A stretch of 64,000 bases of DNA from the NCBI GenBank assembly GCA_002221725.1, contig NJFT01000035.1:124001-188000 (forward strand). Direction: 5' to 3'. The first letter of the stretch is position 1, and the number at the start of each line of letters is the position of its first letter. This stretch comes from Scedosporium boydii. Taxonomy: Eukaryota > Ascomycota > Sordariomycetes > Microascales > Microascaceae. A program made the position numbers and the translations under genes. Below are positions 21,808 to 31,855 of the stretch, one piece after another. The notes below the pieces were generated by a model. The model made no database searches, was not told where the DNA came from, and saw only the letters and a list, made by a program, of their open reading frames with translations.

Positions 21808-22905
21808 ATGCGGATCCTCCAATCGCTGTCGACGCTGCTGCTGGTGGCCAGCACTGCGTACGCGGCCTCGAGCTGGGAATTCGACGATGCGACGGTTTCG
21901 ATCAAGTCGAGGAAGGGCGCGGGTTTGACGGAAAAGTATAGCTCCCTATACCCATATCTACACCTGAATTGCAGTACTAGATGGAGTGGGCTAACATGGT
22001 TGCGATTCAGATTCACGCAAAAGGCGACCCTCTCGAAAGCGCTTCCTCTAGATACAACAGATACCATCAAAGTGGTGCTGAAGACCAAGGAGGACGGAAA
22101 GCCAAAGAAGCCTCATCAGGCTTTTGTCATTATTAAAGAGGAGGATACAGGTCTCGAGGCTCCATTTGCCTTTGCAGTCAAGGAGAGTGGAAAGGCAGTC
22201 GTTGAGATCGTATGTCCCTTCGCATCCCCCCAGGTACACAATCGTCCAAATTAGAGAGGTCCGCCCCACTGACTTGTTCTCCCTTTTTTTTTTTTTTTGG
22301 TATAGCCTCGCAAAGAACTCCCTGTTCAGCACCTCCTCTCCAAGAAGCCGCTCCGCGCCAGCATCGTCATCGGCTCCTTCGGCTCGTCGGAAGGCCTCAT
22401 CCGCCCCGTCTTCGACATCGACCTTGTCGATAACCCGGCCGCGACCCCTCCGCAGTACGAGAAGCCCGTCCGATATGGAAAGCTGCCCGAAATCCACCAT
22501 ATCTTCAAGGATCCAGACCGAGTTCCCCCCAAGATCGTCTCTATCTTCTTCACGCTCGCTGTCTTGGCACCCATCCCCGCCCTCTTCATCGGCGTAGGTC
22601 TCACTCGTTTTCTAGCTACGAAGTTTCTTTTTCTTCGGAATTGAACTGACAATGACATCGGGTAGTGGATCATGCTCGGCGCTAATCTCACCCACCTCAA
22701 GACCGCGTTTACGGCTACGCCCCTCTCCCATGCCATCTTCTTCGGGTCCATTGTTGCGATGGAAGCTTCCTTCTTCATGTATCACAGGAGCTGGAACCTG
22801 TTTCAACTGCTTCCCGTTGCCGGCGTCATTGGTGTCATTACCTTCCTCAGCGGTACCAAGGCCCTAGGTGAGGTGCAGAGCAGGCGATTGGCGGGCGAGC
22901 GATAA
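21808..22905 (+). CDS. SWP1: Oligosaccharyltransferase subunit Swp1/ribophorin II
   Basis: Subunit of the ER-membrane oligosaccharyltransferase that N-glycosylates nascent proteins. Exons 21808-21935, 22011-22209, 22306-22593 and 22666-22905; phases agree, 284 residues. Signal peptide MRILQSLSTLLLVASTAYA, lumenal domain (about residues 20-175, including LPLDTTDTIKVVLKTKEDGK and the PRKELPVQHLLSKKPLRASI block), then three hydrophobic spans: IVSIFFTLAVLAPIPALFIG, HAIFFGSIVAMEASFFMY and LLPVAGVIGVITFLSG. The short C-terminal tail ends RRLAGER. Length and topology match the fungal family, which lacks the long lumenal part of animal ribophorin II. Intron 3 has a long T run before its acceptor. Confidence 0.9.
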
Positions 22906-23805
22906 GTGGACGATAGCAAGAGTAGCGAATGGAGGGGGAAAAAAATACACTGAGCCTGTAAATGTTTTTGGCTCGTTATTGAAGAGGCCACTGCGGAGTG
23001 TTGATGGAAGGAAAAATAAAACAAACCCGAAATAAATTCCCACGTTTACGTTGTACAATACTTCTTTTTATTTGGGCATTTGTAAAAAAAGGATGGAGGC
23101 TCGGGTTGAGAGCTCAGGATCACAAGAGGCGAAATAGCGCTGGAATAAACATCGTGTTTTCAGACAATCTTGGGCGATCCATTTTCATTGCTCTCGCGTT
23201 GTGGATGCGATGATGGGCAATTGTCTTCGCAGCCAACTGCCCGAGAGACTACGAGTTCTGTTTTAGCATCTATTCGCAGCTTCCATATCGACAATCGAGT
23301 CAGTTGGGCTTTCTACTTTCAACTTTCTACTCCCATTCCAGGTAGGACCCTCGTCGTAGTCCTCGGGTCCTGCTTTCTTGTCTAGCAGAACCGGTGGTAG
23401 ATATAGCTTTCCAAACTCATACTCAATGTAGTTATCCTTTAGCTAGCAGGCATCTCTTCAGCTTCAGTATTCCTCGCCATTGTTAGAACTTTTCTCTCAT
23501 CATCTTCACCAAACCTACCTATTCTCAACAATAGCTTATCTAGTAAAGCGTCTTACAACAGCCGAATAGCTAGGCGTTCTCCTTTCTCCAGCGCATTTAG
23601 ATTGCATCGAGCAAGCAGAGGTATTCCTTGCGAACGACCGATTTTACAAGAGCCATCGCCAACAGCCGATCGAAGCTCTCCAGCATCACTCCTATCCGTC
23701 CTTTGGTCTCTATACCACGCCAGACAGAAGCCTCGCTTCACCCAACACCACGCAAAGTAAGGCAAAAGAAGACCGGCGGGAAGGAAAATCCACCACCCAT
23801 CCATA
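22906..23805. other. Intergenic, 5' flank of the small Cys-rich gene
   Basis: No gene recognised. The 350 bases before 23806 are CT/CA-rich and look like promoter and leader. Confidence 0.5.
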
Positions 23806-24180
23806 ATGTGCGTGATCCGGCACATGAGAGCATGCGAGAGATGCCACCGAATTCACCAACTCGTACTCCAAAATTGCATCCGCATCCTCGACGAACGCCT
23901 CCGCGGAACGTCCACCGATGCCATCGAGACGCTTGTGCCGGGAGAGGGGATCATGGACCTGGAGATGGCGACGGCGGCGGTCCACCGTGTTGTTTTAGAG
24001 TTTTGCTGGTCGCCGTTGGAAGGCTGTCGAGGTCTGCGATTCTCCGGAACTGTGGATGTCACGGGCTTTTGTCGGACTTGTAACGGGATGCTCGTGGCCC
24101 ACCAACCTCAATGGGGACCAGTTGTGGCGGGTGGGCCGCCGCCGCCGGGGCCGGGTTTGATGCCGGCTAGTTGGCATTGA
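23806..24180 (+). CDS. Small eight-cysteine protein, paralogue of the one at 30809
   Basis: Intron-less 124-residue protein that I do not recognise. Cysteines at residues 2, 10, 13, 24, 67, 74, 89 and 92. The pattern is MC, C-x2-C-x10-C, a variable middle, then CWSP-x3-C-x-GL-x-F and, 14 residues after that Cys, C-x2-C. The protein 30809-31042 carries the same framework with identical spacings inside each half, so the two are paralogues. The Cys pairs suggest two structural zinc sites. No signal peptide is present and the N terminus starts directly with the pattern, so a cytosolic or nuclear protein is likely. A Gly/Pro-rich tail (GGPPPPGPGLMP) is unique to this copy. It lies next to the MFS/Zn2Cys6 pair. 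Function unknown. Confidence 0.7.
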   Translation: MCVIRHMRACERCHRIHQLVLQNCIRILDERLRGTSTDAIETLVPGEGIMDLEMATAAVHRVVLEFCWSPLEGCRGLRFSGTVDVTGFCRTCNGMLVAHQPQWGPVVAGGPPPPGPGLMPASWH

Positions 24181-25022
24181 TCCTTGGTATGGGTCGTGAG
24201 ATTTATGTCGATAGGGGACGGATATGGCGGTGGTTGGCATTCTGAGGTTGGATTTGAACCGATGGGGGTGATTGCGTGGAGACAAGCAGAGCACTTATTA
24301 GGATGGAGGGAATTACACTGAGTTCTAGTTCAGAAAGCGATGAACATGGGGGTCGATAGAGCCATTGGGCGTATGTCAATTAGCGTCTTCTCTCCCTTCT
24401 TCATTTTCGACAACTTAGCAGTCAACACCAATAACCACGCTTAGCAGCGTCTATAGTTCGCAGAGTTCGGATTACTCCAGACGTGGATGTGTGATGTGGC
24501 GAACCTGCCGATGCTCATACATTCTCTCCTCTCCCTCCTCCTTAAGCGCACGAGGACAGCTCCTAACACTTATGGTTTATCCCCCCCATTTCCACCACAG
24601 CGGGTTTTAACATCCTGGAGCCAAATATCACTACCCAGATCGGTTTCAGATCCACATAATCTACCGATTCTCTATCCCCAATAGCGCCGAGCAAGTACAC
24701 AAAGCCCGGGGTACACGCCGTATGTAGCTCGCCAAAGATATAAATGTGGATAATAGTGGCGACGACAGCGTTGGCTACGGAAGTTGGCTCATCGATGAGT
24801 CTGGATTCGCTGATGGAGTGTACGTTGGTACTTATCGAAGTATTGCCCGATCCGAACTTCGGACCGCTGTTATTGGCTGCTGCATGCTTTTTAGTGTGCC
24901 AAGGGGTCAACATCAACTTCACTAACACCGGTAGGTGTCATTTCTCTGCAATGTAGCCTCCTTCTTCTTTCCTATCGCAATTCCTGAATATTTGATTTTA
25001 TCTGTGTACCTGATATACAGGC
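24181..25022. other. Intergenic between convergent genes
   Basis: 3' flanks of the small Cys-rich gene and of the MFS gene. Open frames on both strands are short and not recognisable; no gene is called. Confidence 0.5.
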
Positions 25023-26864
25023 CTAAACGGCTGTTCCTTTCTCGTCATTTTTCTTGTTATCATGATCGGGAAGCTTCTTAAAGGGTATCGCCATAGCCAA
25101 AACAGCAGCGGCTGCCGATGCCCCCAGAGAAAAGGCAAAGACGACCCGAATCCCAACCATATATGCGCCAACCACGGCAGCCAGATCCTCACCTGCGAAG
25201 ACTTGTCGTATCTCGGACGCACCCGTGTTGATAACGTCGAAAGGGTTGACGTTGGGGGCAGTATTCCGGAGCGTCTCCAGCATGCGGTTGGCGAAGAGTG
25301 ATTGCGCTACCGCGACGAAGTAGGCACCGCTAATCGATTGGCACACTAGTTGGCCTAGGGTTAGTACAGTATATTGACGCCAAAGTATGAAAGGTCTTAT
25401 CATTTACATACTAAGCATAATACCCGTGCTATTCGCCACATCCTCCTGTTTAGAAAAGCCTTGCACAGCGGTCATGGCGACCTGGTTCCCAAGGCCGAGA
25501 CCGAATCCAAAGAGGACTTGGGGGCCAATGTACCGAGCCTTGGACGAACTGGCGCCCATCGTGTACAACAAAGCGGCCCCAGCCGTCATGAGGAGCGCGC
25601 CGGTTAGCTGGTACGGTTGCAGGAGGCGCGTTTTGCTAATGGCGGCACCGCTGACCGTGGATCCGGCTGCGAAGAAGGCTAAGAATGGAAGGGTGTTGAT
25701 GCCACTGGCGATGGCCGATTGACTGTGGATAGACTGGAAGTAGATGGGTAGGTAGAACATGACTTGGTAGAGAGCAGCGTTGGATCTTTGAAGAAAAGGC
25801 TCTGATTAGGATCAAACCTACGAGGGAATTCATGGGGAAAAGATGACTTACACGAAGCAGTACAAGGCATTGCTCCACGTCAAACGCGGCCGAAGGAGCC
25901 TCAACGGCATCATTCCTCGTTCGCCTTGGAACCACTCGACAACGAAGAAGAAAAGAAACAAGACTACCCAAAGGACCAACGTGGCGACCACACCCCCATC
26001 ACTCCACGACTTGGTCTGGCCTCCCCATTGGAGGGCCAAGGTCAGACACACGAGTGATGCGAGCCAAATGCTGAAGCCCGGAAGATCAAGCTGCAAAATG
26101 ATCTCTGTCCACGTGGCCCTGGGAGGCTCGATGTGCCTTGGAATGTGCAAAAAGATCACCAGAAGGACAATTATGGGAACCCCGAGCGGGAGGTTGATCC
26201 AAAAGCACCAACGCCAAGAGATGCCGCTCGTGAAAGCGCCGCCGATGACGGGACCGAGGATAGTCGAGACCATAAAGACGCCCATCCAGCTTCCGATGAG
26301 CAACGGCCGTCTCTTGGGCTCCGTAACGTAGTTGATGACGATCAATGAGCCGCCGAGTGTCCCCGATGCCCCTAGGCCTTGAATCGCCCGACCGATGATC
26401 ACGGACTCGCTGTTGGGCGCCGCTGCAGCCACGATGCTCCCGAGTAAGTAAAGTACAACGGAGCCGAGGTAGGCATTCTTGACGTTGAGGTACTTGTATA
26501 GCTTTCCCCACATGGGCGCCGTGGCTCCAACTAATAGGAAGGTGGCGCTGCCGTACCAGCCGACGTCGTCGAGTCGGTGGAACTCGTCAGTAATGGCAGG
26601 GATGGCCGTGGCTACGATGCCGATCTCTAGCGCGGCGAGAAGAGTGTTCATAAAGATGGTGAACATGATGAGGAATAGGCGCAAGCCCGTCACGTACTCG
26701 GTCTCGATCTCGCTCTCTAGACTGTCTTTCTTGTCTTGCTTCTCGGGTGTGTCTTCGGGTGACGCTGATTGCTCGCCATTTGTGGCCGAGTCTATCGGAT
26801 TACTACCTTCCATGCCGGCTGCCTTTGTTTTTATCTTCTCGGAGGGCGGACTCTGAGACGTCAT
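25023..26864 (-). CDS. MFS transporter, 14-span drug/toxin exporter type
   Basis: Proton-driven major facilitator of the plasma membrane. Exons on the minus strand 26864-25852, 25785-25412 and 25345-25023; product 569 residues, the typical size of fungal 14-span exporters. Seen: a hydrophilic acidic N terminus, then LIMFTIFMNTLLAALEIGIVATAIPAI (span 1, with the usual D replaced by E in the LDxTIV-like block), WGKLYKYLNVK (loop 2-3), IGRAIQGLGASGTLGGSL (motif B), VFMVSTILGPVIGGAFT (motif C, hallmark of antiporters) and RWCFWINLPLGV. The last exon ends in a basic tail. Intron 2 has a TACTAAC branch site. It is divergently transcribed from a Zn2Cys6 regulator 501 bases away. Substrate unknown; export of a toxic compound or secondary metabolite is an inference from family and context. 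Confidence 0.92.
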
Positions 26865-27365
26865 GTTTTCTGTCTGTTCGGCGGTGTCTGTGCCTTATAT
26901 TCTCGACCCGGGACGATGAGCGAGAGAAAATATTTTTCGATTCTCAGGTAAGTGCTATGGAAGTTTTTATGAGGCATTCCGCCCATCATCGCATTCAATG
27001 ACTTCTAAACAACTTGAGCTATAGAACGGAGGAAGTATTGAAGGGCAGTTGCACGATATCACTGCGCTTCACTCGACCGCCGTGACGGCATGGGATGCTA
27101 TTGGTCGACAGACCCCTACGCACCGCTTCCTCCGTCTGGATGCTGCACGGGCGTGGTCCTAGCGATGTTTACAGGGCTGCATTGCGCCATAGACACACGC
27201 TGATGAACGCCCCACATTCGACCTCGTCTGGGATTCCTTCCTCCGCCGGCCTTCCCCTGCCGCACAAGGGGTTCCTCAATTCACATTCCACTTCGTAGTC
27301 CGCAACTTTCAAATGTTTTATCTACCGGAAAAGCCGAGATTGTTTCTATCGGCGGACTTATTCTG
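26865..27365. promoter_or_regulatory. Divergent promoter of MFS and Zn2Cys6 genes
   Basis: 501-base intergenic region between two divergent starts. It holds a CCG-N6-CGG element at about 27077-27088, the kind of inverted/everted triplet bound by Zn2Cys6 dimers, so autoregulation and control of the MFS gene are plausible. This is inference only; CGG triplets are common in this GC-rich region. Confidence 0.3.
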
Positions 27366-29810
27366 TTGAAAACGATGTCACACCTACAAAATGGTCAGTC
27401 CGAGACGAAGAAGAGAAAGCTCCGGAAGGGAACCCACAGCTGCTGGGAATGCAAACGGCGGAAGATGAGGTGCATATTTGACCCAGAGCGGTTCCCGGGT
27501 GCAGCATGCCACGGCTGTCGGCGGCGGGGTTCCAAATGCATCAGCCAGGAGTTTCCCGAAGATATCTCTCTTGCTGCAGAGGAGACCCGAACCCCGAAAG
27601 TGGGTGGTGGTGGTAACTGCATTGCGAGAGTTGAAGATCTGGTTGATCCATTGATAGATCGTATGAGCAGAGATGGAATTGGAGCCTCTTCTAACGGGAG
27701 AACGCCCAGGAGGCCTAATGAAGAAAGCACACGGGTACTGATGGACTCCAGCAATCTCACTCCTACATCAATGAGGCCGGAGCGTTCACAACACCTAGCC
27801 TTCTATACATCTTTCGAGGTTAGTATCCCCCCCCCCCGGTGCCCCCTTTCCCTACCTGTGTATAAAAACTTTAGTATCCATCCTGCAAATGTTCACTACT
27901 TCCATCAGCGCCACACTGTCGAGAATGGCATTTCTGCGGCAACGACTAATACGCCGGCCTCCCACGGAAAATATGGAAGGCTGTCTCGGTTCTTACATGC
28001 ATCACTACCGTCTCGAGAGGATACCGAGAGAGTCTGCAGAGCCAGCCATGACCCTACCGTCCTTCCTAACGAGATATTAACCATGCCATACGCCGCTCTG
28101 GACAAGAATGGCCTCAAGACGCACGTGAATCTACTGGAGATTCCCGGACCGGATCTTCACCCTGTTCTAATAGCAAGACACATGCTCCAGCTCGCCATCT
28201 TCCTGCAGCACCTCCACCCCGACCTCCACCCGGAGGTCAAGGAACTGCCCGACTCACCACGGGTCATGATGGAACGGCTCGCGAATCTCGCCACCAACCT
28301 CGTCACGACCAACGACGAGCTCCTTGGCAGCATCGAAGGCCTCGAGTGCGTCATGATCGAGTGCATGTACCAGGCCAACATCGGTAATCTCCGACGAAGC
28401 TGGGTGGCGGGCCGGAGGGCCACCAGTATCGCGCAATTGATGGGTCTTCACCGACCGCATCAGCGGGCACAGTACAAGGTGCTTGACCCTAGGACGAAAT
28501 ATGACCCGCAGCTGATGTGGCTCCGGATAGTTTTTCTGGACCGCAATCTCTGCCTCATTCTGGGTCTTCCCGAGGCTAGCCCCGACTGTAGCATGGCGTC
28601 CGAGGTGCTGCTTGTAAATGATACTCCCATGGGTCGCCTCGAGCGAAGACACTGCGTTATCGCCTCCCGGATTCTGAAGAGAAATGCGTGCGACCCGAGC
28701 CCCGAAACCTTCGCCCTAACGCGGACCCTCGACGCCGAGCTGCAGAAGGCGGCTCGAAGCCTCCCGAGCAAGTGGTGGCTAGCACCGAATTTAGACCCGG
28801 CCTCAGCCAACCCGCAAACCCTGTTCTGGGACACGCGGCGGCTCTTCGCACAGGTCCTCCACTACAACCTCCTCAACCAACTCCACCTACCCTACATGCT
28901 TCGCTCCTCGTCGTCTGGGCGCAGCAAACATGAGTACTCCAGCATCACCTGCGTCAACGCGTCGCGGGAGGTGCTCTCGCGCTTCATCACGCTACGGCGC
29001 TTCAATCGGATCGCCTACAGCTGTCGCACCATCGACTTTCTCGCCCTCATGGCGGCCATGACTTTACTTTTGGCCCACCTGGATAGTAGCCAGCGCCATG
29101 AGGGTGAAAATCTCCTAGCGCACCAGTATCTTAGTGACCGGGCTATGATCGAGCAAGCGCAGGAGAATATGAGGGAGGTTAATCGTCTTAGTTCGGATGC
29201 GCTTAGTGCGCAGAGCGCGGACCTGCTGGAGCGGTTGTTGGCCCTCGAGATTGACGCGGAGAGGGTGAGCGTGCGGGGGACGGGGCCCGAGGTGGTGTTG
29301 CAGGGACAGGATCGGGATCAAGACGACAATGTCGTCGTGAGCGTGCACATTCCGTACTTTGGCATTATTAAGATTGCTCGTGAGGGCATGAGTAAAGTAG
29401 TTCCTGGACAGCAGGTTACCACTCCGTCGCCGATAGTACAGAACTCCACCACACCTAGCACAGACACCATGGTTGAGGAAACACGGGGGTGGGCCTCAGG
29501 GTTTTCCGGACCTGGTAGAATCTCAAATGCCGCCACCGAGGTGGTGGAACCGACGACGATATCACAGCAGGGCATATCGAACTCCCATTCAAAAACTCGA
29601 TCATCATGCCAGCTGGGTGTATTCTCAACACCCGAGCCAAGTGACATCAACGATGTTGCCGAAGATTTCACACCGCAGCCCCCGACCTCTCTAGATCCTT
29701 TCCTGGAACATGGCGGTGATCCGGGGCTGACGGCAGGCGGAGAAGAGTGGGCATTCCAGGGCGTCGATACGGCCTTCTTCGAGAGCCTGATGAGGGATCC
29801 TGGGGACTAG
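27366..29810 (+). CDS. Zn2Cys6 fungal transcription factor
   Basis: Nuclear regulator with an N-terminal Zn(II)2Cys6 binuclear cluster: C-WE-C-KRRKMR-C then C-HG-C-RRRGSK-C at about residues 26-58, preceded by a basic KKRKLRK stretch. The middle (from SREDTERVCRASHDP through YDPQLMWLRIVFLDRNLCLILGLPEA) is the fungal-specific transcription factor domain region. The C-terminal 150 residues are low complexity and probably activating. The frame is open for 814 codons; a 90-bp in-frame intron is likely at 27819-27908 (donor GTTAGT, acceptor CATCAG), which would give 784 residues and remove a Pro/Cys stretch that contains a 12-13-base C run. Alternative acceptor at 27874 leads to a stop. Divergent to the MFS gene, so it probably controls it; targets are not known. 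Confidence 0.88.
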   Translation: MKTMSHLQNGQSETKKRKLRKGTHSCWECKRRKMRCIFDPERFPGAACHGCRRRGSKCISQEFPEDISLAAEETRTPKVGGGGNCIARVEDLVDPLIDRMSRDGIGASSNGRTPRRPNEESTRVLMDSSNLTPTSMRPERSQHLAFYTSFEVSIPPPRCPLSLPVYKNFSIHPANVHYFHQRHTVENGISAATTNTPASHGKYGRLSRFLHASLPSREDTERVCRASHDPTVLPNEILTMPYAALDKNGLKTHVNLLEIPGPDLHPVLIARHMLQLAIFLQHLHPDLHPEVKELPDSPRVMMERLANLATNLVTTNDELLGSIEGLECVMIECMYQANIGNLRRSWVAGRRATSIAQLMGLHRPHQRAQYKVLDPRTKYDPQLMWLRIVFLDRNLCLILGLPEASPDCSMASEVLLVNDTPMGRLERRHCVIASRILKRNACDPSPETFALTRTLDAELQKAARSLPSKWWLAPNLDPASANPQTLFWDTRRLFAQVLHYNLLNQLHLPYMLRSSSSGRSKHEYSSITCVNASREVLSRFITLRRFNRIAYSCRTIDFLALMAAMTLLLAHLDSSQRHEGENLLAHQYLSDRAMIEQAQENMREVNRLSSDALSAQSADLLERLLALEIDAERVSVRGTGPEVVLQGQDRDQDDNVVVSVHIPYFGIIKIAREGMSKVVPGQQVTTPSPIVQNSTTPSTDTMVEETRGWASGFSGPGRISNAATEVVEPTTISQQGISNSHSKTRSSCQLGVFSTPEPSDINDVAEDFTPQPPTSLDPFLEHGGDPGLTAGGEEWAFQGVDTAFFESLMRDPGD

Positions 29811-30808
29811 GGCCAAGGTGACTCCCGTTAGATTGAATGTCAAGCAAGAGCGATTCCATTGACTCAATTGGTGTTTGAGGCTTCATCTGTACAACAAGGC
29901 CCTCTCCAACTTCAGCTGCGACATTGTAATACAGCTGAGCCGGGCTGAGAGCTATTGATATCGGCCAGCCTACATCAATCGATGTTAGTAGCCGGCAGGC
30001 TGGCACATTGATCAACTGATGCCCAGGGGGGAACATTCAATGTTGAATGAACTGTACCCAGTCAAGTTCTATTCAAGGGTCCAATGCTAAAACTGTATGG
30101 GACAAACATTGATCGGTTGATGGCACTTCGGGGTGCTCGGGGAAATAGAGAACAATCCAATGTTGGGTCTTTTCTTTCAAGTTTCTTTCCTTTTCTTGCC
30201 CCTGGGATCTTACGGTGCTATAGAGTCAAGCTCTTGGAGACTAATTGTCTCTATCGAGCCCGGCCCATCCTGAAAACGCCGGCACTAACTGTTGATATCT
30301 GGACTGGTCTGCAGATATGATCCGCAACTTTCCTCCAGCTGAACCAAGGCATGTGCCTCAATCCAGATTGATCAATGTGCAAATGTATTGCCCGTGCTAC
30401 CGACATAGCATTGATTGAGCGAGAGATTTTAGAAACAGCACTCTTGACACCTCCACCTTATTCTAGAATGTGAATCTGCCAAGTGCCTATTGTTTCGATC
30501 CTCTTCATCCTCAGCATAAAAACCCACCTCCAACTCCTCTGCTCGTCTCACACCCTTTCCAGCTCTTTCACACTCACACACACTCTCACACACAAACCAA
30601 CATCAACCAACACTAACCAACGTTCTTCGTTTCCCTTCACACTACTTCGTACTGGGTTCGGCATCACACTTTCGCCTCCTTTCGCCACTCTTGACCACTT
30701 GACACTGCCTGCCAAATACAATAACTCAAGATAATACTCCTCGGAAGACAAGAACGAAAGGACAGTCCAGAATCTCTCAAGCCAACAGTTCAACCACCCG
30801 AGACAACA
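29811..30808. other. Intergenic, promoter and long leader of the second Cys-rich gene
   Basis: No gene seen. It contains two TTGATCAA words (near 30010 and 30370), a TATA-like CATAAAAACC near 30515 and a CA/CT-rich stretch 30535-30720 that looks like a 5' untranslated leader, with TACTTCGTA at 30643-30651. Confidence 0.5.
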
Positions 30809-31042
30809 ATGTGCGGCATCAAGATCCACGCATGCCAGACATGCTACTGCCCCTACATGGCCGTCTTCTACCACTGCGACTGGGCATTAAAAGACAACAA
30901 GAAGCTCAGCGCCATCACAGACCCGTTCCCCGTCACAAATTTATGCTGGAGCCCGTTCCCTGATTGCAAGGGCCTCGAGTTCAACCACCCCATCAGCCTG
31001 GGGTTACTGTGCCAGAGGTGCAGGAGCAACATGAACATCTGA
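30809..31042 (+). CDS. Small eight-cysteine protein, paralogue of the one at 23806
   Basis: Intron-less 77-residue protein, family not recognised. Framework cysteines at residues 2, 9, 12, 23, 46, 53, 68 and 71, with one extra Cys at 14. It matches the protein 23806-24180: MC-x-I, C-x2-C-x10-C, then CWSP-x3-C-x-GL-x-F, 14 residues, C-x2-C. The variable middle is about 20 residues shorter and the C-terminal tail is absent; the protein ends four residues after the last shared Met. The shared invariant CWSP block and equal spacings make chance similarity unlikely. Two zinc knuckles are inferred. The long CA-rich leader and TATA-like element upstream suggest a normally transcribed gene. Function unknown. 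Confidence 0.7.
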   Translation: MCGIKIHACQTCYCPYMAVFYHCDWALKDNKKLSAITDPFPVTNLCWSPFPDCKGLEFNHPISLGLLCQRCRSNMNI

Positions 31043-31700
31043 GACTGAGGAGAAGATGGCAGTTCCTGGCGGGGCAGGATAGGTTCGAACCGGCTAGACA
31101 TGGAGGTTAGAACTAAGCGAGGGCTTCTTTTGATCTCGATCTTCTCTTTTTCGGTCTCGATATATGCATCTCCGGCGTTCATTATACGGTTTTGGATGGC
31201 GTTTGGGTTCTTTTCATGGACTTGGGAGTTGGAGAGATCATCGGGGGAACATTACGTTTTGGCATCGGACCGGGGTAGGGGGGAGTTACAAGTTCAGGAA
31301 CTGGCTTTAATCTTTAATTAAAAACTTTGAAACTGGACCTGTTTTCTTCGACGACGTAAGAATCTTGTAAAGTTATATTCAAGATCTAGTTAATAAGATA
31401 GTTCGATCCTGGTGCCTGACACTAATAGCCTTCAATGTTGATACACATCTCCCACCCACCATTCATCAAGGGTACCACGTTTCCCGCCGCCTGCTTGCCG
31501 CCCGCTTGCTGCCTTGCCTTCCGGGCTGTTGGTGCCTCGCCTTTCCTCCCTTGCTCCAGGCTCCGGTCAGATGTCATCGCCTCACAAACGCCACCCACAG
31601 TTTCATGGCGCCCACTAACCCACACTAACATTTGATCAATGCCTGCTGTTCCTGAGGCACTGCTGCCTAGGGGGCCAAATGCCAAACCCATGGACGCCCC
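31043..31700. other. Intergenic upstream of U6
   Basis: 3' flank of the small Cys-rich gene and 5' flank of the U6 gene. No coding region recognised. A TTGATCAA word is near 31633. Confidence 0.55.
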
Positions 31701-31709
31701 TTATATATT
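31701..31709 (+). promoter_or_regulatory. TATA box of U6 gene
   Basis: TTATATATT, about 27 bases before the inferred U6 5' end, the expected distance for a TATA-directed RNA polymerase III promoter. Confidence 0.75.
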
Positions 31710-31727
31710 AAAATATGGAACAAGAAT

Positions 31728-31831
31728 ATCGCCTGCGGGCAAATGGTCAAGTTGTAAAAATACAGAGAAGATTAGCATGGTCCCTGCACAAGGATGACAC
31801 GCTCTATCAAAGAGAAGCTGCTCATTTTTTT
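31728..31831 (+). ncRNA. U6: U6 spliceosomal snRNA
   Basis: Catalytic snRNA of the spliceosome, transcribed by RNA polymerase III. Seen: a 5' hairpin GCC-TGCG-GGC (31731-31740), the invariant ACAGAGA box (31762-31768) that pairs with the 5' splice site, the AGC triad (31774-31776), the internal stem-loop stretch TGGTCCCTGCACAAGGATGA, and the 3' AAAGAGAAGCTGCTC segment before the T run. Match to fungal U6 is close; differences include GTCCC for GCCCC and one missing base in CACTAAGG. No intron is present, unlike fission yeast. 5' end inferred from alignment by eye and the TATA distance. Confidence 0.92.
31825..31831 (+). terminator. RNA polymerase III T-run terminator of U6
   Basis: Seven T residues directly after the U6 3' segment. 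Further, longer T runs occur at about 31868-31888 as possible back-up. Confidence 0.8.
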
Positions 31832-31846
31832 GCATAGCCGTCGCCC

Positions 31847-31855
31847 GTTCGATTC
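31847..31855 (+). promoter_or_regulatory. Downstream B box of U6 gene
   Basis: GTTCGATTC matches the core of the TFIIIC B-box consensus (GGTTCGANTCC) and lies 16 bases beyond the terminator, comparable in arrangement to budding yeast SNR6, where the B box is also downstream of the gene but farther away. Confidence 0.6.

Noticed and set aside
24235..24305. tRNA-like GGTTCAAATCC word on the minus strand
   Set aside because: Flanking bases do not form a T-stem or acceptor stem; no cloverleaf.
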